A stretch of DNA of 64,000 nt, from positions 806,001 through 870,000 of the forward strand of contig NZ_CP133720.1 in assembly GCF_031326225.1 (NCBI RefSeq), written 5' to 3'. Origin of the DNA: Undibacterium cyanobacteriorum (GTDB taxonomy: Bacteria; Pseudomonadota; Gammaproteobacteria; Burkholderiales; Burkholderiaceae_D). Of the stretch, positions 8,871 through 15,112 are shown one piece after another. How positions within the stretch are numbered: the first letter of the stretch is position 1; every line of letters starts with the position of its first letter. The notes beneath the pieces are model-generated. The model had not been told where the DNA came from. It searched no databases and saw nothing but the letters and a program-made list of their open reading frames with translations. The position numbers were made by a program, and so were the translations under genes.

Positions 8871-9107
8871 TCAGGCGCGGCGCTTTTTCCATTCGTAGTC
8901 GGCGGCAGGTTCTGCGACCCCAGCGAGCCCCACCGAGTGCGGATTTTGCGAAGACATGGTGATGTGTTGTAAAGCTAAGCCATGGCGTTGCCCTTGGCGT
9001 AAAGCTTCAATGAAGTGCAAGGCTGCTTGCATCTCTCGCGTATCGAAATCACGGAAACGCGCTTGCGGCGTATCGTTGTGATGTTCAGTCCAATAAACTC
9101 TAAACAT
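8871..9107 (-). CDS. Small conserved hypothetical protein between tRNA genes
   Basis: A 78-residue protein starting MFRVYWTEHH, with a purine-rich ribosome binding site (GAAGAAGAA) just upstream. An open extension of 14 mostly Lys codons before this ATG looks untranslated. The middle (ALHFIEALRQGQRHG) and the end (TMSSQNPHSVGLAGV, DYEWKKRRA) resemble a small family I associate with Burkholderiales tRNA clusters; function unknown. It lies 48 bases after tRNA-Pro and about 120 before tRNA-His, so it is probably on the same primary transcript as both tRNAs. Confidence 0.7.
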   Translation of the reverse strand: MFRVYWTEHHNDTPQARFRDFDTREMQAALHFIEALRQGQRHGLALQHITMSSQNPHSVGLAGVAEPAADYEWKKRRA

Positions 9108-9155
9108 ATTTTTCTTCTTCTCTTTTTTCTTTTTAAATTCAATAATCAAACTCTT

Positions 9156-9232
9156 TGGTCGGAGTGCGAGGAATTGAACCTCGGACCTTCTGCTCCCAAA
9201 GCAGCTGCGCTACCAGGCTGCGCTACACTCCG
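9156..9232 (-). tRNA. tRNA-Pro (TGG)
   Basis: A 77-base cloverleaf with anticodon TGG in loop TTTGGGA, acceptor CGGAGTG/CACTCCG, discriminator A and encoded CCA. It decodes CCA, the proline codon strongly preferred in the highly expressed genes at the right end of the window. Confidence 0.97.
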
Positions 9233-9256
9233 ATGTGAGTTCGCGATGTGAGTTCG
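9231..9256. repeat. 13-bp tandem direct repeat at the tRNA-Pro 5' end
   Basis: Two exact adjacent copies of CGATGTGAGTTCG begin at the first bases of the tRNA-Pro gene and extend into its upstream leader. This may be a small duplication, and it falls where 5' processing would occur. Confidence 0.85.
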
Positions 9257-9446
9257 TCACCCTCAATGAGAGCGACGAACTCGGGTACTCCCGTGTTATT
9301 CCGATGATTACGGCACGACCGCCTTACGACGGGTTTCACTACAAAATTGCAAGGGAACCTAGGTTTCCCTTTCACGCCTCAGCGCAATAGATCGTTAGAA
9401 ATCAAGCACACGTCGGTGCCCGTTCAACATCCAATCAAAAACAAAA

Positions 9447-9488
9447 ACACAAAACAAAAAGCCCGGAGCTTTTGAGGGCATCCGGGCT
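9447..9488 (-). terminator. Rho-independent terminator of the small ORF at 9510-9767
   Basis: On the minus strand, AGCCCGGA/TCCGGGCT form an 8-bp stem with a 13-base loop, followed by a T-rich tail (TTTTTGTTTTG). It begins about 20 bases past the stop codon of the small ORF and points the same way, supporting that ORF as a transcription unit. Confidence 0.85.
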
Positions 9489-9509
9489 GTGAGATTCGGC
9501 TTTTGGGAA

Positions 9510-9767
9510 TCAAGCGGCGCTTGCTCCTGTGAGGCCGGGACTCAATCCCCGGATTGTGTTGCTAATTGGATGTTGGTGCATCAATGGGCTGAACTCATTG
9601 CATAGTTCAGATTCGCTAAAAGCGCTCGGCGAATTAATAAGATTGATGCTGGCTAAATACGTGTTCTTGGATTTCGTGCGACCTGTTTGTGCTGTGCCCA
9701 CCACCGGCAACACAGCTGTGTAAGCGCGCAGGTTTTGCATCAGTTGAACAAACGAATTGGTTTTCAC
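9510..9767 (-). CDS. Small orphan protein, GTG start, own terminator
   Basis: An 85-residue ORF that resembles no family I know. It deserves annotation because AGAAGGA sits 7 bases before the GTG start and a strong terminator follows the stop by about 20 bases. Residues 3-25 (NSFVQLMQNLRAYTAVLPVVG and beyond) are moderately hydrophobic and amphipathic; the rest is rich in Ser, Asn and Pro. No transmembrane helix is convincing. It could instead be a non-coding small RNA whose sequence happens to be open. It is transcribed alone, away from the HTH gene to its right. Confidence 0.55.
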   Translation of the reverse strand: MKTNSFVQLMQNLRAYTAVLPVVGTAQTGRTKSKNTYLASINLINSPSAFSESELCNEFSPLMHQHPISNTIRGLSPGLTGASAA

Positions 9768-10100
9768 GATAAATCCTTCTCAAAAAATGGGTTAAGAACA
9801 AAGCTTGTTGATGAAACGCAGCAAATTATTTTGCAGTGCGTGATACGTATGTTACTGACTAATGATTTATTAAAACGTGACGCGTGTCACAAATTGCAAA
9901 ATAAAAAGCTTATCGAAGCTGTATCGAACTTCGAGGCTTCACTATGCCACGTCTTCTTATAAAAAACAAGCATGGCATGACGATTTTGTGCTTTAAATGA
10001 ATATTTTTGCCGTTTTATGATGAAATTGCGGCGAAAATATCTCTGGATTTGAAACAGGGTGGTGTATCATTTCACACTTCTGAAATCGCTTTTTTGCATC
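9768..10100. other. AT-rich intergenic region
   Basis: About 330 AT-rich bases between a small minus-strand ORF and a plus-strand HTH gene, so it should hold two divergent promoters. I cannot assign -35/-10 pairs with confidence and see no RNA gene. Confidence 0.4.
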
Positions 10101-10433
10101 ATGTCATCGATACCTAACGCGCATAATGTATCTACAGAACTAACCTCGACAGAACTAGTATCGACCGAAGCTGTGGTAACTCCAGGTCCACGATTGAAAA
10201 CCAATGTGAAGTTTCGCATTTATGAATTGATGGCTGAGCGTGGCATCAAATCAGTCGCCGCCTTGCATAGAAAGCTGATCGAGATGCGCGTTCCGGTTTC
10301 CCACTCCCAATTACTGCGTATTGTTGATAATCGAGCAGATCACTGGAAAGTCCAATACATCAATGCCTTTGTCGATATCTTTGAATGCCAAGTGGCAGAC
10401 CTGTTTAAACTTGAAAAACCGACCGAGGACTGA
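10101..10433 (+). CDS. Small helix-turn-helix (XRE/Cro-like) DNA-binding protein
   Basis: A 110-residue protein. The N-terminal 30 residues are a Ser/Thr/Glu-rich tail with short repeats (TELTSTELVSTEAV). The C-terminal 75 residues fit a Cro/C1-type HTH: VKFRIYELMAERGIKSVAALHRKL, then VSHSQLLRIVDNRADHWKV as recognition helix region, then INAFVDIFECQVADLF, the usual closing motif of this family. The ATG reading MSSIPNAH is preferred; an upstream ATG adds 14 hydrophobic residues that look spurious. Probable transcriptional regulator with unknown targets. Confidence 0.75.
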   Translation: MSSIPNAHNVSTELTSTELVSTEAVVTPGPRLKTNVKFRIYELMAERGIKSVAALHRKLIEMRVPVSHSQLLRIVDNRADHWKVQYINAFVDIFECQVADLFKLEKPTED

Positions 10434-10728
10434 GTTTTCATCTCAGCGATTTTCATTTAAAAAGCACGTCGATCGAACCCGTGCGGCAACCTTCGACGCA
10501 TGAAATTCTTCAGAACACATCCCTCCCATATCTTGCAAACTACATCTTTGCTGAGCTGACATCGTGCTCGTTCAAACTGAGGCGCTGCAAGAAAGCAACA
10601 AGCCTCTGTTTTGAAGGCTTGCTCTGACTATTCTCGATGGATGGGTTTTGATTTGTGCCATAATTCTTTGCCCTTTAATTCACTTCAATTCCCTTTAATT
10701 GAGGCGTTTTTAGCCTGGAGAAGCTTGC

Positions 10729-11514
10729 TTGAGAGTTCGTCAATTCAATCTGCTAATACATCGTTTCGCAGGCATTACGTTTGCCTTGCTGAGTCTTATG
10801 CTGATGACGCGAATGGCTGCAGCTCAACAATTGGAATTGCGCGCTTACACAGAGGATTGGCCGCCGTATAATTATCAGCGTGAAGGTCAAGTGACGGGCA
10901 TCATTTCTGACATCTTGCAAGAAGCCTGTCACCTCGAAAAAATTTACTGTCCGATGGAGTTAGTACCATGGACGCGCGCCTATAAAAACGTTCAAGATAA
11001 TCCGAATACGTTGATTTACGGCATCGCGCGAATTCCTGCACGCGAGCATCATTTCGTCTGGATCGGTCCGATTTTGCCGCGCACAACGTGGGTCTATGTG
11101 CGTGCGAATTTGGCTTCTCAGATTCAACAGTTTAGCGATCTTAATCGGCTCCGTATCGGCGTGATCCGTGGCGAAGCATCGGCAGAGGAATTAGTGAATG
11201 CCGGTGTGTCTAAACAAGCGATTATTGTTTTCAACTCCAATACTGATGTGATGCGCACTTTTAAGTCGGGCAAGATCGACGTTTTGGTGAATACGGAAAT
11301 CGCGATGGCAGTCAACCAACAAAACTTTCAGATCGCCGACGAACAAGTCAAGCGCGTGATGAAGGTCACCGATGGTGGTTCGATCTATCTAGCCATGAAT
11401 ATACAGAGTGATCCTGTACTCGTTGAGAAACTTCAAACTGCGGTCGAACGTATGAAACGAGAGGGCAAGATTCAAAATATAGTGCAGCACTATACCAAGA
11501 AGAATTTGCAGTGA
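10729..11514 (+). CDS. Periplasmic solute-binding protein, family 3 (paralogue 1)
   Basis: A 261-residue protein with a signal peptide (GITFALLSLMLMTRMAAA, cleavage near residue 32) and a bacterial family-3 solute-binding fold. Hallmarks are the first-lobe opening ELRAYTEDWPPYNY, then LVPWTRAYKNV and the hinge region LRIGVIRGEASAEEL. It starts at TTG with GGAG 9 bases upstream; no ATG is suitably placed. Family members bind amino acids or other small polar ligands, but no permease or ATPase gene is nearby. It may therefore serve a distant transporter or act in sensing. The next gene is a close paralogue starting one base after this stop, so the two form an operon created by tandem duplication. 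Confidence 0.88.
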   Translation: MRVRQFNLLIHRFAGITFALLSLMLMTRMAAAQQLELRAYTEDWPPYNYQREGQVTGIISDILQEACHLEKIYCPMELVPWTRAYKNVQDNPNTLIYGIARIPAREHHFVWIGPILPRTTWVYVRANLASQIQQFSDLNRLRIGVIRGEASAEELVNAGVSKQAIIVFNSNTDVMRTFKSGKIDVLVNTEIAMAVNQQNFQIADEQVKRVMKVTDGGSIYLAMNIQSDPVLVEKLQTAVERMKREGKIQNIVQHYTKKNLQ

Positions 11515-11515
11515 A

Positions 11516-12460
11516 ATGGGACGATTTCGCTCGGTAATTTTGGATGTAAGAATAATGAAGCTAGGAATGTTTCTACAAAATGTTTTTGGAAAGAATCGAG
11601 TGCAAGGGCGCTCGAGTAGGGCGCTTGTTGGCACAAGGAAAACTGAGCCTCAGCCCTCTGCATGCGCACTTCGCATTCTTCGTATCTTGAATGGCGTGAT
11701 AGCCTGTTTGTCCTTGCTATCGCTTGCGCCTCTTTCGGCGCAGGCACAATCAGCCGCGCAGCTATCAAATCAAACGCAACAACTGACAATCAAGGCTTAC
11801 ACTGAAGAGTGGCCTCCGTATAACTTTATGCGCGACAATCAATTGGTTGGCGTTTCCACTGAGATCTTGCAGGCGGTTTGTATGGAAACCAAGATCAAAT
11901 GCGATAAGGAATTGGTGCCGTGGACGCGCGCCTATAAGACGGTATTGGAGAATCCTGACACCTTGATTTACACCATCTCGCGTATTCCCGTTCGAGAAAA
12001 ACAGTTTGTGTGGATCGGCCCCATTTTGCCTCGCAGTATGTGGATTTTCGCTCGCACCGAAGTAGCGTCGAAAATTCATTCGATCAAAGATCTCGCGAAT
12101 TTTCGCATTGGCGCGATTCGCGAAGAGGCTTCATTGAGTGAGTTGTTGGAGGCCGGTGTTCCTAGTTCGTCGATTCAAATTTTCAACACGAATACAGACG
12201 AGATGCGCATGTTGAAAGCAGGGAAAATCGATATCGTCGCCAATACTGAAATCGGCATGCAACAGAATCAAAAGACCTTCGGCATTTCCGCGCACTCCAT
12301 CAAACGCATGATGAAACTCAATGATGGTGCGGCGCTGTACTTTGGTATGAATCTCAAATCCAATCCTGAATTGATAGAAAAGATGCAGGCCGCCGTCGAC
12401 AAGATGAAGCGCGAAGGAAAGATCGATCAGATCGTCGAGCGTTATACCAAATCACGTTGA
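11516..12460 (+). CDS. Periplasmic solute-binding protein, family 3 (paralogue 2)
   Basis: A 314-residue paralogue of the preceding gene. The mature domain aligns along its whole length (TIKAYTEEWPPYNF, ELVPWTRAYKTV, RIPVREKQFVWIGPILPRS, IDIVANTEIGMQQNQ). The signal peptide (LRILNGVIACLSLLSLAPLSAQA) sits unusually far in, at about residues 53-78, so the true start may be an internal codon; ATGs at 11555 and 11567 are candidates. The first ATG lies one base after the upstream stop, which suggests translational coupling. The ligand is unknown and no membrane transporter partner is encoded nearby. Confidence 0.85.
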   Translation: MGRFRSVILDVRIMKLGMFLQNVFGKNRVQGRSSRALVGTRKTEPQPSACALRILRILNGVIACLSLLSLAPLSAQAQSAAQLSNQTQQLTIKAYTEEWPPYNFMRDNQLVGVSTEILQAVCMETKIKCDKELVPWTRAYKTVLENPDTLIYTISRIPVREKQFVWIGPILPRSMWIFARTEVASKIHSIKDLANFRIGAIREEASLSELLEAGVPSSSIQIFNTNTDEMRMLKAGKIDIVANTEIGMQQNQKTFGISAHSIKRMMKLNDGAALYFGMNLKSNPELIEKMQAAVDKMKREGKIDQIVERYTKSR

Positions 12461-12528
12461 GCTCAGTGCATCAAGTTTGCTCTGGCGATATTCTTTGACG
12501 ATCCTTACTGCTAAGTGGCGAGCCCCAC

Positions 12529-12909
12529 ATGTTTTTCTGTTTCTTCGTTCTATTCTTGTTTCAAGCGATCGGCGAGGTTCTGAGCCGCTATAGTCCAGTG
12601 CCGATACCAGGACCTGTGGTGGGTATGGTCGTCTTGTTTCTCTGCTTGTTATTTTCCCCGCGTCTGCTGCAAAAGATCGAAAAAGCTTCAATGGAATTAT
12701 TGCAGCACCTGTCTTTATTGTTCGTGCCAGCCGGCGTTGGCATCATGGTTTCGCAAGAACAGATTGGAACGGCGTGGATAGCAATCGTGGTGTCGATGGT
12801 GGTGAGCACGGTCGTGACCATGGTCGTGGTTGCGGTGAGCTTTCAATATCTGCAAAATCCTTCTGCAAGCGATACAGATAAAAACGCCAGTGAGCAAGAT
12901 CATGCTTAA
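12529..12909 (+). CDS. lrgA: CidA/LrgA family membrane protein
   Basis: A 126-residue protein with four hydrophobic segments and the family signature PVPIPGPVVGMVVLFL. The LrgA/CidA family is described as holin-like and involved in control of murein hydrolases, overflow metabolism and, with LrgB, pyruvate uptake in some bacteria. It is followed, with overlapping reading frames, by lrgB, the usual partner. No strong ribosome binding site precedes the ATG, but an in-frame TAA five codons upstream limits the start. The C-terminus is a short charged tail. Confidence 0.9.
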   Translation: MFFCFFVLFLFQAIGEVLSRYSPVPIPGPVVGMVVLFLCLLFSPRLLQKIEKASMELLQHLSLLFVPAGVGIMVSQEQIGTAWIAIVVSMVVSTVVTMVVVAVSFQYLQNPSASDTDKNASEQDHA

Positions 12910-13624
12910 GTTGATGGGTGATTCGCCATTGTGGTTGACGTTTTTTTCGTTGAGTCTGAGTTTTGTGGCTTACGCTATTGCGCTGCGAATTTCCACCTGG
13001 TTTCGCGCTAACCCTCTCGCCAACCCGGTGGTGCTTGCAGTGGCGATGATTATTTTGGTTTTGTATGGAACGGATGTCTCCTACCAATCCTATTTCGCCG
13101 GAGCACAGGCGCTTCATTTTTTTCTGGGACCTGCCACAGTCGCCTTGGCGATACCTTTGGCAAAGCAAGCGCATCGTTTGAAGCGTTTGCTGCTGCCCTT
13201 GTTTTGGAGCTTGTTGTTAGGCTGTGTGAGCAGCATCCTTTGTGCCTTCATCCTCACGAGCTGGCTCGGTGGTTCCTTGGCCTTGGCCATTTCGATGGCC
13301 CCAAAATCTGCCACGACGCCGATTGCGATGGCGATTACCGAAGCTTTGCATGGCTATCCAGCTGTTAGCGCGGCCGTGGTGATTACGACCGGAATTATCG
13401 GCGCGATCATCGCGCGATTGGTGTTCACAATCTTGCACATCTCTTCACTGGAGGCACGCGGTTTTGCCTTGGGTGTGTCCGCGCATGGAATTGGAACCGC
13501 ACGTGCTTTTCAATTGAGTTCGGAATTGGGAGCGTATGCTGGATTGGGTATGGGATTGAACGGCATGTTGACGGCGGTGTTGACGCCTGTGTTGGTGCCG
13601 CTCTTGATGCGCTGGTGCTATTAA
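12902..13624 (+). CDS. lrgB: LrgB/CidB family membrane protein
   Basis: A 240-residue LrgB protein with about seven membrane spans and the diagnostic segments SMAPKSATTPIAMAITE and ARGFALGVSAHGIGTARAF. It overlaps lrgA by 8 bases if it starts at the ATG given here, or by 20 if it starts at GTG 12890; both lack a clear ribosome binding site, which suggests coupling to lrgA. LrgAB pairs form a membrane complex acting in pyruvate or metabolite export/import and cell-lysis control. No LysR or LytTR regulator is adjacent. Confidence 0.92.
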   Translation: MLKLMGDSPLWLTFFSLSLSFVAYAIALRISTWFRANPLANPVVLAVAMIILVLYGTDVSYQSYFAGAQALHFFLGPATVALAIPLAKQAHRLKRLLLPLFWSLLLGCVSSILCAFILTSWLGGSLALAISMAPKSATTPIAMAITEALHGYPAVSAAVVITTGIIGAIIARLVFTILHISSLEARGFALGVSAHGIGTARAFQLSSELGAYAGLGMGLNGMLTAVLTPVLVPLLMRWCY

Positions 13625-13710
13625 GGTGGTGCTTGTGATTTGTGAACGATTCGGTGGTAATTCGTTTTTGATCACCTATTGATTTCTGATTGATTCCATG
13701 CCGAGCAAAC

Positions 13711-14571
13711 TTATCGCCCTTTAGCGTGGCGAATTTCCTCTTCTAACTCACGGAAGCTTGGGCGAGCACGTGAGCTCAAAGCTTTACGTCCAAACTCCAC
13801 GGCAATCGGTGGCGAGTACCCATTGAGACTGGCAATGATGGTGACCTTGACGCAATGATAGGCCATGGTATTGATACTGAGTTTTTGCTCGAGCCGTGCT
13901 GCTATCGGAGCCACAAAGCCATACGAAAGCAAGATGCCCAGGAAAGTACCCACCAGTGCCTTGGCGATCAAAATGCCGAGTTCACCCGGCGGCATACCCA
14001 CTGATTCCATGGTGTGAACCACACCCATGACCGCTGCCACAATGCCAAACGCAGGCAAACTATCTGCCATTTTTGAGACCACTTGGATCGGTAAATCTTC
14101 GTCGGTGTGATGGGTGTCGAGCTCGACATCCATCAAGTTTTCGAGTTGATGTGAATCGACATTGCCCGATACCATAAGCCTCAAATAATCACACAAGAAT
14201 TCCATCAAGTGTGCATCCTGCAATACCACGGGGTACTTGGCGAAAACGGCACTTTCGTAAATATTATCAATATCCGATTCGATTGCCATCAGTCCCTCTT
14301 TTCGGACCTTGGTGAGTAATTCGAACAATAAAGTGAGCAGGCTCAAATACAGAAATTTGCTACGGCTGTTTGGCTTGAAAATCGTGGGAATTGCTCTGAG
14401 AGTCGTCAGCATACTCTCTTTGTCGTTACCGATGATGAAGGCGCCGATGGCAGCACCAGCAATCATTAACAATTCATTCGGCTGAAACAGTGCGGCGAGG
14501 TGCCCCCCGCCGATGGCGAAGCCGCCAAAAACGGAGATAAGAACCACAATGAAGCCGATGATGATGAGCAT
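13711..14571 (-). CDS. motA: Flagellar motor stator protein MotA
   Basis: A 286-residue protein matching E. coli MotA throughout, from the N-terminal GGHLAALFQPNELLMIAGAA to the C-terminal RPSFRELEEEI. Key residues are kept: Arg and Glu of the cytoplasmic torque loop (KVRKEG and AIESDID), the Pro in DSLPAFG and the Pro pair in GYSPPIAVEFGR. Four membrane helices are present. It works with MotB as a proton channel that drives flagellar rotation. motB normally follows directly, but here the DNA downstream runs into the convergent lrgB within 90 bases, so motB must lie elsewhere or the gene is a second copy. A copper chaperone gene lies 56 bases upstream on the same strand. Confidence 0.95.
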   Translation of the reverse strand: MLIIIGFIVVLISVFGGFAIGGGHLAALFQPNELLMIAGAAIGAFIIGNDKESMLTTLRAIPTIFKPNSRSKFLYLSLLTLLFELLTKVRKEGLMAIESDIDNIYESAVFAKYPVVLQDAHLMEFLCDYLRLMVSGNVDSHQLENLMDVELDTHHTDEDLPIQVVSKMADSLPAFGIVAAVMGVVHTMESVGMPPGELGILIAKALVGTFLGILLSYGFVAPIAARLEQKLSINTMAYHCVKVTIIASLNGYSPPIAVEFGRKALSSRARPSFRELEEEIRHAKGR

Positions 14572-14627
14572 CGTGATACCTTGTCTGTGCTTAATGAGAG
14601 GTCGATCAAGCGTTAGTAAAAACGGAC

Positions 14628-14819
14628 TTATTGCGGCGTGAAGCCGGCATCACTAATCGCGTTAAGCAATGTTTCGCGATCGAGCGAGCTGGAAACCTGC
14701 GCTTCATGTTTACCTAGATCGATCGTGATCTGTGCTTGTGGATCTAGTGTTTGAATGGCCTTTGTTACGGTCGCTTCACAATGTTTGCAAGTCATGTCTT
14801 CGATATGAAATTGGTACAT
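14628..14819 (-). CDS. Copper chaperone, single HMA domain (CopZ-like)
   Basis: A 63-residue heavy-metal-associated domain starting MYQFHIEDMTC, with the metal-binding Cys-X-X-Cys of MTCKHCEATV and the typical ending AISDAGF. AGAGGAC gives a good ribosome binding site; a longer open frame upstream has no support. It would pass Cu(I) to the divergently encoded P-type ATPase, whose gene starts about 290 bases away. No CueR gene is adjacent and I see no convincing CueR-type operator. Confidence 0.9.
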   Translation of the reverse strand: MYQFHIEDMTCKHCEATVTKAIQTLDPQAQITIDLGKHEAQVSSSLDRETLLNAISDAGFTPQ

Positions 14820-15112
14820 AGTCTGTCCTCTCGATGATGGCTTAGAATAAGCTGTAATGTATAGTTGCCATTGTATCCTGACCGGTGTGATCTTCAGTTT
14901 TTTATGGTCTTGAAAAATGAACATCAAGGCGCCGTGCTCTCTTTTTTGTATTGTAGTCTGGAGCATGGCAAGCGCCACTCTTCAAGGTGGATAGCTGGGC
15001 TAGATTGCGGCAGGAATTGAGTTTTCTTGTGCAAAATCAAATAGAAAAGACTGACTTTGATGTGTGATGCAGTCGCCGAGCTATCGCTGAATAATCAAGT
15101 GAAATAGATGAA

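Noticed and set aside
14820..15112. Search for a CueR operator between the copper chaperone and copA
   Set aside because: No dyad with the usual ACCTT-type arms at MerR-family spacing was found, so copper control is left unassigned.
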